A DNA stretch of 64,000 nucleotides from Clostridiales bacterium PH28_bin88. Its GTDB lineage: Bacteria; Bacillota; PH28-bin88. The stretch spans positions 1 to 64,000 of the forward strand of contig LAKY01000029.1 of NCBI GenBank assembly GCA_000987045.1. Reading direction: 5' to 3'. Both the position numbers and the translations under genes were made by a program. Every line of letters starts with the position of its first letter. The first letter of the stretch is position 1. The notes below the pieces were generated by a model that worked only from the letters and a program-made list of their open reading frames with translations, did not search any database and was not told where the DNA came from. Positions 1-8,759 of the stretch are shown here, piece after piece.

Positions 1-185
1 TGGAGGGGCGGCTTAAAAGTTCACTTTCACCCCCCACCAACCGGCTGCCGCCGCTCCAGCCGAGGTGGAAGGAACAACATTCACACGGTACCCAGACTCA
101 CTACTTCTTGCCAGGGAAAGGGTAGAGTGGAGTTATAGAAGGAAAAGTCAAACACGAAATCAGCGACGTCGAAACTATAAATTCT

Positions 186-926
186 TTGAAACTTAAGGAT
201 TACCAATTAAAAGAAACCGTGCTTGATTTGCGTTGGGCAGCAAACGATGTTAACCAACAGACATGGGAAAAAGCAAAAGCACAGATCGAAGAATATGTTA
301 GTGAGTTTTCTGCTCGCTCTGATGCATCTACAGTTTGCTTTACCGGTATGGCTCCAATCCCCTTCGAAGTATATGCTGGAACATGTATGACAGGGCATAC
401 GATAAAACGATTCTTCGAGTATAAGCGAAGCACGGATACCTATTATGAGTTAATACATAAACATATTTCCAGCCTGATGAAATGGATAAAAAATAATAAA
501 ATACCTACTCTGACAGAGACAGTATTGACAGGCGACGATTCCTCCGAGGTAGTTATTGCGGTATCTATAACACAGACAGTGCAAGATTCTGATTTGACGC
601 AATTTAACTACCCTATAATAAGGCTTGGAATCAATAATCCAAAAGATAATATCATAACCAGTATCATGCAGTTAAGAGATTATGTTGATAAGACTAATGA
701 ATTGATAATTAAGCTCAAAAGTATTTATCCAAGCTTAAAGCGGATTCATTTAGTCAGTGCTGTACCAAGTTGTTATGCATTTGATCTTGGCTGCAAGCTG
801 GGCCATTTAGATAATAGATTCCCCGAGATTGTGGTGCATCATTATGTATCAACAGCAACGCCGAAATATAAGTACGGCATAGTAGTTACTGGCGAGAATA
901 AAGGCAATTTGGTAATTAACAATTAA
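186..926 (+). CDS. SAVED-domain protein, possibly N-terminally truncated CBASS effector
   Basis: A 246-residue protein that resembles a SAVED domain, the cyclic-oligonucleotide sensor of CBASS effectors. The N-terminal signature is near residues 51-68 (CFTGMAPIPFEVYAGTCM) and the second characteristic strand-helix block is near 184-219 (RIHLVSAVPS, then FPEIVVHHYV). SAVED is normally fused to a nuclease, TIR or membrane effector domain, and none is present. The annotated start is a TTG; the frame stays open upstream to about 126 without an ATG or GTG, which fits a 5' truncation of a longer gene. The CD-NTase gene follows 74 bases downstream, so the pair is a CBASS core or remnant. The family call is fairly secure; whether the protein is functional is uncertain. 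Confidence 0.65.
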   Translation: MKLKDYQLKETVLDLRWAANDVNQQTWEKAKAQIEEYVSEFSARSDASTVCFTGMAPIPFEVYAGTCMTGHTIKRFFEYKRSTDTYYELIHKHISSLMKWIKNNKIPTLTETVLTGDDSSEVVIAVSITQTVQDSDLTQFNYPIIRLGINNPKDNIITSIMQLRDYVDKTNELIIKLKSIYPSLKRIHLVSAVPSCYAFDLGCKLGHLDNRFPEIVVHHYVSTATPKYKYGIVVTGENKGNLVINN

Positions 927-1000
927 AAGGATGCAGGGTATTAATCTGCTAATATCAAATTTACTGATGATTTGGCCGGTTTTGTTTGAAAGGATGTGTA

Positions 1001-2374
1001 ATGTTGTTCGATTTATCCGCAGAATTTGAAAAGTTTTATTGCGATGAAGTGGTTTTGCCACAAGAAGCACAAAATGACCTTCGCGCCAAACGGAATACAA
1101 ATGTTAGAAGACTTAAAAGTGGACTTAAAGAATACAATGATGAGCATGGGACTTCCTATAGTATTGCCGAGACTTTAACCCAGGGAAGTATGGCTATGCA
1201 TACTGTAATTCAAAATGATTCTAATGACTATGATATTGATGTTGCTATTGTTTTTAACTCAGGCAATATCAACAATTTGGGTCCATTATCCGTCAGAAAC
1301 ATAGTCGCAGATGCCATCAATCGCAAAAAGGGAAATCTCGGGACAGAACCTGAAGTAAAAACAAACTGCGTCAGAATAAAATATAGCAATGGATATCATG
1401 TCGATTTTGCAGTTTACAGAAGAACACAAAATAGCGACGGTACATACAGCTATGAACATGGCGGGAGTGCTTGGCGAAGCCGAGACCCCAAAGCCATATC
1501 AAATTGGTTCAGTGACCAAATAAGATCAAAAGGAGTTAAGCTGCGCAAAGCTGTTCGTTTACTCAAAACGTTTAGTAAATCACGTTCTTCATGGGTTATG
1601 CCTGGTGGTCTAATACAGACAGTGCTTTGCGATGAGCAAATAAATACAGGATATGACCGTTTAGATGAGACATTTTACTATTTGATGAAAAGCATTCGGG
1701 ACAGGCTTAATGTTTACATTGAAGTTTATAATCCGACAGAAAGTGCTGTATCACTCCTTTTGAAACAAAGCGATCGTGATAAAATGGAGAATTTAAGGAG
1801 TAGGCTTGATACTTATTTAGGGAAACTTGATGTTTTGTTTGATAGTAATTGCAGTAAATCTGATGCATACGCTTCATGGCATGAGGTGTTCAATCATGAC
1901 TTTTGGAATCCAGATTTGGTCACTGAATCTGCTTCATTAAGCAAAGGTGCGTTTGATAGAAGTGCCGTTACTTTTTCAAATACTGAAGAGTTTATTGAAA
2001 ATGAAGTTAATGTCAATGAAATTTATGAAGTTGAAATTGACTGTGAGGCTTCTGGGAATGGTTTTAGAACAGGCCCTATCAGTGTTTATATCGATAAAGT
2101 TCTAAAAAAGTTTTTGCCCCATAATTTAAGCCTGAGATTTTATATAAAAGAATGCAATGTCCCGAAGCCGTATGACATATGGTGGAAAGTTAGAAATGTT
2201 GGCGCTGAAGCTGAAAGAAGGAATTGTATTAGAGGCGATCTGTTGAAAACCAACCAACCCGAGAGAAAAGAGACCACCAACTTTTTTGGACCACATTATG
2301 TTGAATGCTATATTATTAAAAATGGCGTCTGTGTAGCAATCGGCCATATTGATGTACCAATTGGACATTCATAA
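1001..2374 (+). CDS. CD-NTase (CBASS nucleotidyltransferase) with AGS-C type C-terminal domain
   Basis: A 457-residue nucleotidyltransferase of the cGAS/DncV-like superfamily. It has the GS signature at residues 62-63 (QGSMAMHT) followed by DYDID with metal-binding Asp78 and Asp80, and a third candidate Asp at 135 (YHVDFAVY). The C-terminal ~120 residues (about 340-457) look like the AGS-C beta-rich domain found on some CD-NTases. Such enzymes make cyclic di- or oligonucleotides on phage infection, and the adjacent SAVED protein would sense the product. The start is taken at the ATG at 1001, which has an AAAGGA ribosome site; an in-frame TTG at 986 is less likely. A strong terminator follows directly. 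No cap2/cap3 ancillary genes are seen. Confidence 0.8.
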   Translation: MLFDLSAEFEKFYCDEVVLPQEAQNDLRAKRNTNVRRLKSGLKEYNDEHGTSYSIAETLTQGSMAMHTVIQNDSNDYDIDVAIVFNSGNINNLGPLSVRNIVADAINRKKGNLGTEPEVKTNCVRIKYSNGYHVDFAVYRRTQNSDGTYSYEHGGSAWRSRDPKAISNWFSDQIRSKGVKLRKAVRLLKTFSKSRSSWVMPGGLIQTVLCDEQINTGYDRLDETFYYLMKSIRDRLNVYIEVYNPTESAVSLLLKQSDRDKMENLRSRLDTYLGKLDVLFDSNCSKSDAYASWHEVFNHDFWNPDLVTESASLSKGAFDRSAVTFSNTEEFIENEVNVNEIYEVEIDCEASGNGFRTGPISVYIDKVLKKFLPHNLSLRFYIKECNVPKPYDIWWKVRNVGAEAERRNCIRGDLLKTNQPERKETTNFFGPHYVECYIIKNGVCVAIGHIDVPIGHS

Positions 2375-2377
2375 TGA

Positions 2378-2427
2378 GCAAGAGAGAGGCGCTATCCCTT
2401 GCGGGATAATGCCTCTCTCTTGCTTTT
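2378..2427 (+). terminator. Rho-independent terminator after the CD-NTase gene
   Basis: Left arm GCAAGAGAGAGGC (2378-2390) pairs with GCCTCTCTCTTGC (2411-2423). An inner CTATCCC/GGGATA pair extends the stem around a TTGC loop, and TTTT follows. It begins four bases after the CD-NTase stop codon. Confidence 0.85.
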
Positions 2428-3000
2428 CCGTATCGGTTTGGGGTATGGTTCAGTAAGTTTCCCTATTAAACCGTGCCTTTTCCGGCCCCTTTTTGTTTTG
2501 CTTAGAATAAAAGCTTTCGTTACACAGTATACTTGCCGGTAATACATAATACTTGGGGTTCAGACCTTAATAAAGAGCTAATGATAGCTTATAATAAGCA
2601 TTATTATACACTTGGAAACGGGTCGGGAGTGATTCCCTTTGAGAAATTTTCGCCTGCATCGGGAGTTTATAGCCCTCGTTGTTACGCTAATGATCTTCTT
2701 CGGGCTATGGCCGAATGTCGAAAATGGCAATTCCACGAGGTCCAACACAGACAGTGAAGAAACGCAATACCTGTTGCCCCACGCAGAGTTATTACCTGAT
2801 GCCTCTCTGTGGGAGCACGGGGAAAAACTACTCAATCGTCATCTCATTAATGGGCCCGCCGTTTCCAAGGCTTGTCCTGTGGAAATCAAAATACTACGGT
2901 CGCCGCGAAAATTTAGTACAGTCTACACACTCTTTGATCATAGAAACTGGTGGTGGCTGTTTCCTGAGCATAACCAGTCCAGGTATGTCTGACTCTTAAG
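2428..3000. other. Gene-poor spacer between CBASS pair and accC
   Basis: About 570 bases without a convincing gene. Several overlapping short open frames exist on both strands, but none has a recognisable domain or a good ribosome site. It may hold decayed DNA; I cannot assign an origin. Confidence 0.4.
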
Positions 3001-3044
3001 TAAGGTTATAAGGCCTATCTTAGAGCCAGAAAGGAGTCATAGAC

Positions 3045-4403
3045 ATGTTTCGTAAAATACTGATTGCAAACCGGGGCGAAATAGCGGTCCGCGTTATTCG
3101 CACCTGTAAAGAACTGGGCGTAAGGACGGTCGCGGTATACTCACCGGCCGATGCAAATGCCCTGCATGTGGAGTTGGCCGATGAGAGCTACACCTTGTCC
3201 GGTATTCGCAGCTATCTAGACATCGAGGAGATTATTACCGTAGCTAAGCGTGCCCAGGCTGAAGCCGTCCACCCCGGATATGGGTTCCTGTCTGAAGACC
3301 CTGATTTTGTTCGTGCGTGTGAGGCTAATGGTCTGGTATTCATTGGCCCCAGCTCTCGTACAGTTGAGATGGTAGGAAACAAGATAAATGCACGCCGGGC
3401 AGCGGTAGCCGCTGGAGTGCCGGTAGTGCCTGGTTCCTCTGGAGCAACAAGCCTTACCAGGGACGAAATGCTGCGTTTAGCCGAAGAATTAGGCTACCCG
3501 GTAATCGTGAAGGCTGCCGGGGGTGGCGGCGGGCGCGGAATGCGCCTGGCCAGAGATGCCGAAGAATTGACAGAAAGCTTGGTAGTTGCCAGCAGGGAAG
3601 CCGCGGTTTCCTTTGACGATGCTACAGTTTTTCTAGAGAAGTACCTCTTATCCCCCCGGCATGTAGAGGTTCAAATTCTGGCGGACCAGTACGGTAACGT
3701 GGTTCACCTGGGGGAGCGTGACTGCTCTATTCAACGGCGCCACCAAAAACTCATTGAAGAGGCCCCTTGCCCTGTGGTAACCGACAGCGTTAGGGAAGCA
3801 ATGGGAGCCACGGCGGTTCGGGTGGCCAGAGCAGTAGGTTACGTGGGGGCCGGTACCGTTGAATGTCTAATGAACCCGGACGGAACCTATTACTTTATGG
3901 AAATGAACGCCCGTATTCAAGTAGAACACCCGGTGACAGAAATGATTACCGGCCTGGACATTGTTAAAGAACAATTACGCGTTGCCAGCGGAGAGCCCCT
4001 GGGATATGACCAGAGTGATATAAGCCTGAATGGTTGGGCAATAGAATGCCGCTTAAACGCGGAAGACCCGTATCGCAATTTCTTGCCCGCTCCGGGAACC
4101 ATCACCGAGTACCACCAGCCAGGTGGTCCGGGAGTTCGTATCGACTGCGCCGCCTACGCCGGGTGTGCAATCTCACCACACTACGACTCCATGTTTGGTA
4201 AACTGATTAGCTGGGGGCGCAACCGGGGTGAGGCCATTCAACGGATGCGCCGGGCACTGGACGAAATCGTTATAGAAGGGATCAAGACGACTCTTCCCTT
4301 CCACAGGTGGGCTCTAAATCATCCCCTTTTTTGCCGGGGAGAAGTGTCCACTAGTTTTTTGGATCAGCACTGGCCGAATGGCACTATAGAAAAATCGGCT
4401 TAA
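3045..4403 (+). CDS. accC: Biotin carboxylase (acetyl-CoA carboxylase subunit or related)
   Basis: A 452-residue ATP-grasp enzyme that carboxylates the biotin carrier protein using ATP and bicarbonate, the first half-reaction of acetyl-CoA carboxylase. The N terminus FRKILIANRGEIAVRVIR, the glycine-rich ATP loop (AAGGGGGRGMR, about residues 159-169), the HQKLIEEAP segment and the EMNARIQVEHPVTE active-site block are typical and the length is normal. The start ATG has AAAGGAG eight bases upstream. No accB or carboxyltransferase gene is adjacent, so it may be a stand-alone paralogue or serve another biotin-dependent carboxylase. A hairpin follows the stop codon. Confidence 0.93.
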   Translation: MFRKILIANRGEIAVRVIRTCKELGVRTVAVYSPADANALHVELADESYTLSGIRSYLDIEEIITVAKRAQAEAVHPGYGFLSEDPDFVRACEANGLVFIGPSSRTVEMVGNKINARRAAVAAGVPVVPGSSGATSLTRDEMLRLAEELGYPVIVKAAGGGGGRGMRLARDAEELTESLVVASREAAVSFDDATVFLEKYLLSPRHVEVQILADQYGNVVHLGERDCSIQRRHQKLIEEAPCPVVTDSVREAMGATAVRVARAVGYVGAGTVECLMNPDGTYYFMEMNARIQVEHPVTEMITGLDIVKEQLRVASGEPLGYDQSDISLNGWAIECRLNAEDPYRNFLPAPGTITEYHQPGGPGVRIDCAAYAGCAISPHYDSMFGKLISWGRNRGEAIQRMRRALDEIVIEGIKTTLPFHRWALNHPLFCRGEVSTSFLDQHWPNGTIEKSA

Positions 4404-4409
4404 GCTCAG

Positions 4410-4443
4410 GAGACCCCGGAGACGTGACGCCGGGGTCTCTCTT
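4410..4443 (+). terminator. Terminator hairpin after accC
   Basis: Perfect 10-bp stem GAGACCCCGG (4410-4419) / CCGGGGTCTC (4430-4439) with a 10-base loop, followed by a weak T-containing tail. It lies six bases after the accC stop. Confidence 0.7.
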
Positions 4444-4668
4444 CATCAGGGAATTGACTTTGACTTCCTGTGTCGAATGAAAAATTAGGGAATATGAGGG
4501 ATAACCTTGCCTCCTGGGTTTAAATTAGGCTATATTTATACCAGGGGTGAGTTTTTCATCGCCGTCGTGCATATTTTGATAGATTTCGTAACAAAAGCTA
4601 GTAGAAGCAACTAAAACTGAAAAATCAAAAACCTTTCAATAAGCAAACGTCCACTAAGCCCGGAAAGG

Positions 4669-5544
4669 ATGATTAAGATCGCAAGCAAAAATAAGCTAAA
4701 CCATGAGCTAAAAATGGCCTTTAGGTTGTTCTGGCTTGTTATAGGCTCAGCCATCGTGGCAACCGGACTGGAGATATTTTTGGTACCGAACTCTATCATT
4801 GATGGTGGCGTGGTCGGCATTTCAATTATTATCAGCCACTTAACGAAGCTACCATTAGGTTTGTTTTTAGTTGCTTTGAACGTACCATTTCTGTTCTTAG
4901 GGTATAAGTATATCGGGAAGACTTTCGTTATCTCCACCTTCACAGGGGTAACAACCCTCGCCCTATTTGTCACTTTGCTACACCCAGTACCCAGATTGAC
5001 CGGCGATTTGTTGCTTGCTGCCATATTCGGGGGAGTGCTTGTGGGTACGGGTGTCGGCATGATCATTAAGAACGGCGGCTCTCTGGATGGAACCGAAATC
5101 CTTGCTATCTTGGCCCACCGGACTAAGGGGTTTTCTATCGGGGAAGTAGTGATGTTTTTCAATGTGTTTATCCTTGGTAGCGCCGGTTTGGTCTTCGGGT
5201 GGGATCGGGCAATGTACTCTTTGATTGCTTACTTTATTGCATTCAGGACGATTGATGTGGTGATCGATGGTTTGGATGAATCAAAGTCGGTAACCATTAT
5301 ATCAAATAAACCCAATGAAATTTCCGAAGCCATTTTGGCCAGGTTGGGGCGCGGGTTGACCCATGTTTACGGGAAAGGCGGGTATTCCAAAGAAGATAAG
5401 GAGATTCTTTACTGTATAGTCACTCGTCTGGAGTTGGCCAAATTAAAATCAATTATTCAGGAGATAGATGACAGTGCCTTTGTGGCAATAGAAGATGTTC
5501 ACGAAGTACTTGGCGGAGGTTTCCGGAAAAAAGCAATTCACTGA
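4669..5544 (+). CDS. YitT family membrane protein (DUF161/DUF2179)
   Basis: A 291-residue predicted integral membrane protein. About six hydrophobic segments span residues ~15-195 with typical YitT motifs (GLEIFLVPNSIIDGGVVGIS; NGGSLDGTEILA), followed by a cytoplasmic DUF2179 domain (~205-285, with YGKGGYSKEDKEILYCIV). The family is widespread in Firmicutes and its transport substrate is not settled. The ATG at 4669 has a GGAAAGG directly against it, closer than usual, so the true start may differ by a few codons. It appears monocistronic. The region after its stop is occupied by an interspersed repeat. Confidence 0.85.
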   Translation: MIKIASKNKLNHELKMAFRLFWLVIGSAIVATGLEIFLVPNSIIDGGVVGISIIISHLTKLPLGLFLVALNVPFLFLGYKYIGKTFVISTFTGVTTLALFVTLLHPVPRLTGDLLLAAIFGGVLVGTGVGMIIKNGGSLDGTEILAILAHRTKGFSIGEVVMFFNVFILGSAGLVFGWDRAMYSLIAYFIAFRTIDVVIDGLDESKSVTIISNKPNEISEAILARLGRGLTHVYGKGGYSKEDKEILYCIVTRLELAKLKSIIQEIDDSAFVAIEDVHEVLGGGFRKKAIH

Positions 5545-5590
5545 AGATTTAGACCATATTTTGGTTATCCATGAAGCTTCATTTGTTGGT

Positions 5591-5740
5591 TTGGAACCAT
5601 AACCTTGCCGTAGTCGTAAATGGGAAGCATATCTTTGCCGGGCAAAAAAGGAAGCATATCCTTGCCGTTGCGGCAAAAATATGCTTCCAGTATCAAACTG
5701 AAACTTAACCCATAACTTTGCCGCGATTGGAAGCATATCT
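5591..5740. repeat. Interspersed GAAGCATATCTTTGCCG repeat, locus A, with hairpin
   Basis: Multiple degenerate copies of a ~18-base unit (GGAAGCATATCTTTGCCG and variants such as GGAACCATAACCTTGCCG) at about 5591, 5622, 5650 and 5706. The unit at 5650-5667 is followed by an inverted copy at 5671-5688, giving a 39-base hairpin (18-bp arms, two mismatches, TTG loop). The same 39 bases occur exactly at 40058-40096, and related units occur at 30790-30868 and 39775-40096. Function unknown. Confidence 0.8.
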
Positions 5741-5746
5741 TATTAC

Positions 5747-5802
5747 GACTACACCGACGAAGAGCTCTTAGAGCAGTATTACTTCAACTACCAGATAGCC
5801 TA
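5747..5802 (+). pseudogene. Relic of IS1182-type transposase
   Basis: These 56 bases match positions 36351-36406 inside the intact IS1182-type transposase with only a handful of differences and encode the same peptide (DYTDE-LLEQYYFNYQIA). The similarity stops abruptly on both sides, and the left edge abuts a repeat unit of locus A. It is a fragment of an old copy. Confidence 0.8.
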
Positions 5803-5900
5803 ACCAAACCGCATAAACCTTACTCTCGCAAGTGGTGCCCGAGACCAGGCTCTAACTCTACTCTAAAAACCTATCCTTTTGAAATTTAGCCTGCAGTTTC

Positions 5901-7865
5901 TCAAGCATATTTATTTAGAATAGTTCTCCCCTTTTCTGTAACCACAATAAGACGGCGCCAGATTCCTTTTTCGACCAGATAACCCTTTCGGACCAGGTGG
6001 GATATGATGCTGGCCACAACCAGAGAGGGCAGCCCTTCTTCCTTGGCTAACTGGGGCAATTCCTCTGGCGATTTTCCGGAAAGCCTGAGAACTTTCAGAT
6101 ATAGTGGCTTAAGCCCATCTTTGGCCATTTCTGCTTCCTTATCAGAAAGCTTAGGTAGCAGCGCTATGCCTTTTTCGGTGATATCAATGGCGTAGAAGTT
6201 TGCGCCCCATAATGCGCGGCGCTTGATGTAGCCACCGCGGTCCAGTCTTTCAATACAGGCATTGCTTACCCTGGAGTCGACCTGCAGGGCGTCTGTTATC
6301 TCAGCCATGGACTCGTGACCAAAACGGAGCAGTTCGAGAACCTTATGGTCAAAATCAGTAATTTCAACCCTTTCACGTTCCCCTGCTGCCGGGTCCGCAT
6401 TCCAGGTAGTTTCACCATAGTATTTGGGTTTGGTAACGAGTGAGACCAGTACTGCCGGGATTAATGTAGCAAAGAGACCTGCTACCCCAACGTGCATAAT
6501 TGTACTGATAGAATAGATTTTCATTAGCTCCAACAAGGTCAACACTGCCATAGTACCCATGCCGATAAGTATTCCCCACCAGGCGCCCATCGCAGTAAAC
6601 CTTCTCCACACGATACCCAGCATAACCAGCACAGCCGGTGGCCCCAACCAGGCGTTAGCGAAGGCAAAGAGGTAGACGGGCCCACCTGGGTAATAAGAGA
6701 GCAGCCAAGTGAGACCACCCAGGAGCAGGAGTATTACCTTGGAAGGCATTAGAAGTTCTTTGGCTGTGGCATTGGGCTTATATACTCGTTGGTATATATC
6801 CCGCACAGCTGTAGAGGTGGCCCCAATATGAGCTGTAGCCGCGGTGGAAATAGAAGCGGCTAAGGCGCCAATGAGAAGGAAGGACGCCAGCATAACCCCG
6901 AATGACTTCATCATATAGCCATAGGCTGCCACATTAGCCAGTTTGCCTACAGGAGCAAAGAGCTGGGGATTAGCAGCTGCAGCATAAAGCCCAATTAAAG
7001 CAAGGGGCACGTAAATAATGAATACCAGAATTAATCCCGCCCAGACAAAGGACATCTTTGCTGTTCTTTCACTACGACAGGAAGCTACCCTCAGCCAGTA
7101 GTAATTGTTACCCCAGACCAAGAAAGCGGCAAAGAGAATGATAAAAGTCAAAACGCTGGGGTACTTAAAAGTAAAGATAGGTAGTTTTGCTCCGGCGAAA
7201 CCCGCCGTCCAAATATCAGAACCAGGCCAGGAAGCACTAAGGAACTCGCCCCCTCCATACTTTGACACGAGAGCAAGCACGAAGAGTGGAATAGCAATAA
7301 GACCCAAGATCATTTGAATAAAGTCTGTCATAGTCACAGCCCAAAGTCCGCTGAAAAACGAGAACAGTAGAATAATCATAAAACATAGTGTGATGGCTAC
7401 CCACAAAGGCCAGCCCGCATATCCGGCAACTGTGGCTGCCAGGGAAACCACGTTGTTGGCCATTATCCCTGTCAGACCAAAGATTGTAGTGATAGTAACC
7501 AGGAGCCTTACATTGGGAGAATAACGCATCTCCAGCCATTCGGGAAGGGTCTGGGCGCCACATTTTCTGATAAAGTTGGCGAAAATAATTCCGTACATAG
7601 CGAGCCCACCCAAGGAATAAATCCCCGACCAGGCCATAGATCCCCAAAATCCGAAACTTACGGCAAATCCGGGAGCAAGTGCTATACTTGTACCGGCATA
7701 ACCAATTGCGGCAACGCCGAAGATGTTAATGAGCAGGCTCACTTCCCGTCCTGCCAGGATAAAGTCCGAAGAATCCGCAATCCAGCGGCGGGTATAGTAC
7801 CCAGCATATGTGAGGATCACCGCAAAGCCCACGAAGAAAAACAGAAATACGGTATTAGAACCCAT
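5901..7865 (-). CDS. Sodium:solute symporter (SSS family) with C-terminal winged-helix domains
   Basis: A 654-residue protein. Residues ~1-490 form the ~13-helix sodium/solute symporter core (early motif FILAGREVSLLINIFGVAAI; RVASCRSERTAK in a loop). After the last membrane helix, residues ~500-654 hold two tandem modules that look like winged helices (about 505-575, ending GANFYAIDITEKGIALL, and 590-652, ending RRLIVVTEKGRTIL). Symporters of this family are normally ~480-550 residues, so the cytoplasmic extension is unusual. It is the last gene of the BKACE/cyclase operon and probably imports the substrate or a related carboxylate. Start ATG 7865 has an AAAGGAGG-like site upstream. Transport role well supported; substrate unknown. 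Confidence 0.85.
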   Translation of the reverse strand: MGSNTVFLFFFVGFAVILTYAGYYTRRWIADSSDFILAGREVSLLINIFGVAAIGYAGTSIALAPGFAVSFGFWGSMAWSGIYSLGGLAMYGIIFANFIRKCGAQTLPEWLEMRYSPNVRLLVTITTIFGLTGIMANNVVSLAATVAGYAGWPLWVAITLCFMIILLFSFFSGLWAVTMTDFIQMILGLIAIPLFVLALVSKYGGGEFLSASWPGSDIWTAGFAGAKLPIFTFKYPSVLTFIILFAAFLVWGNNYYWLRVASCRSERTAKMSFVWAGLILVFIIYVPLALIGLYAAAANPQLFAPVGKLANVAAYGYMMKSFGVMLASFLLIGALAASISTAATAHIGATSTAVRDIYQRVYKPNATAKELLMPSKVILLLLGGLTWLLSYYPGGPVYLFAFANAWLGPPAVLVMLGIVWRRFTAMGAWWGILIGMGTMAVLTLLELMKIYSISTIMHVGVAGLFATLIPAVLVSLVTKPKYYGETTWNADPAAGERERVEITDFDHKVLELLRFGHESMAEITDALQVDSRVSNACIERLDRGGYIKRRALWGANFYAIDITEKGIALLPKLSDKEAEMAKDGLKPLYLKVLRLSGKSPEELPQLAKEEGLPSLVVASIISHLVRKGYLVEKGIWRRLIVVTEKGRTILNKYA

Positions 7866-7955
7866 TTTTTCAACCTCCTTTTTTTAATTAATGGCTTTGG
7901 CTAATTAATTTAGTTATTTCAATTCCTCCTCTCTTGCATATGTAGAGCTAAACGC

Positions 7956-8723
7956 TTAAGGCAGAAATGCTACAGGCCTAACCCACCCAGCGCTCGCTCC
8001 CTTGATTTTTATTGGGAAACAGGCAACCTTAAATCCATGAGACGGTAGTTTGTCCAGATTGGTCATTTTTTCCATGTGATAGTATTCTTTCTCAATCCCC
8101 GCGAAATGGCCTTCCCAAATCAGACTGGAGTCCTTTGTGACTGCAAAATCCTTGGCAATGAAAGGAAGCGGGCGATCCCAGCTCCAGGCATCGATTCCTA
8201 CAACTTTCACACCTTGGTCTAACAACCAGAGGGTCGCTTCCCTGCTCATACCGCACCCCTTAACAAGGTATTCCTGTTTCCCCCAGTACTTGTCCGCTCC
8301 CGTACATACCAGGACAATGTCCAGGGGTTTTAAAGTGTAGTCAATCTTCGTGAAGGCATCGCCAAAATCCTGAGCTGTTACCAAATAACCATCCGTTTTG
8401 TCCCTGAAGTCAATAACCACTCCGTCCGAAAAGCACCACTCCAGAGGGGCCTGATCAATGCTTCTGGCCGGTTCACCTTTATTCATTGTGGGGTGATAGT
8501 GCCAGGGAGCATCCAGATGGGTGCCGCTGTGGGTGGTTAGTTTGATAAACTCAATAGCCCATCCCAAACCTTTTGGCAAATCATCCTTGTTGGAACCCGA
8601 GAAAAAGGTGATCATGTTCTCGGCCCCCTTCTGGTGATCCCAATACTCGATTTCCGGGATCATAAAGGCCGGATCACTTGGCAACCCACCTTCAATGGTT
8701 ACACTAAGATCAAGTAACTTCAA
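7956..8723 (-). CDS. Cyclase-family (kynurenine formamidase-like) metal hydrolase
   Basis: A 255-residue member of the PF04199 cyclase family. The metal-binding signature HSGTHLDAPWH is present (His65, His69, Asp71, His75), as is the later VKVVGIDAWSWDRP block with its conserved Asp. Family members hydrolyse amides or lactone-like substrates (kynurenine formamidase, isatin hydrolase) or cyclise polyketides. Here it sits between a BKACE enzyme and a symporter, so it probably processes a small amide, ester or cyclic acid in a catabolic route. The ATG at 8723 is preceded by GGAGG. The exact substrate cannot be told from sequence. Confidence 0.85.
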   Translation of the reverse strand: MKLLDLSVTIEGGLPSDPAFMIPEIEYWDHQKGAENMITFFSGSNKDDLPKGLGWAIEFIKLTTHSGTHLDAPWHYHPTMNKGEPARSIDQAPLEWCFSDGVVIDFRDKTDGYLVTAQDFGDAFTKIDYTLKPLDIVLVCTGADKYWGKQEYLVKGCGMSREATLWLLDQGVKVVGIDAWSWDRPLPFIAKDFAVTKDSSLIWEGHFAGIEKEYYHMEKMTNLDKLPSHGFKVACFPIKIKGASAGWVRPVAFLP

Positions 8724-8759
8724 AATGAAAACCTCCTATTCACCGCTCAGCTTTTATTT

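Noticed and set aside
1-124. Open frame entering from the left edge, ending near 122-124
   Set aside because: Only ~40 codons are visible and two frames look equally open; no family recognised.
2533-2999. Three overlapping small plus-strand frames before accC
   Set aside because: Mutually overlapping, no ribosome site or domain; likely non-coding or decayed DNA.
5590-5740. Possible CRISPR array from the GAAGCAT units
   Set aside because: Units are degenerate and unevenly spaced, spacers are shared between loci, and no cas genes are present.
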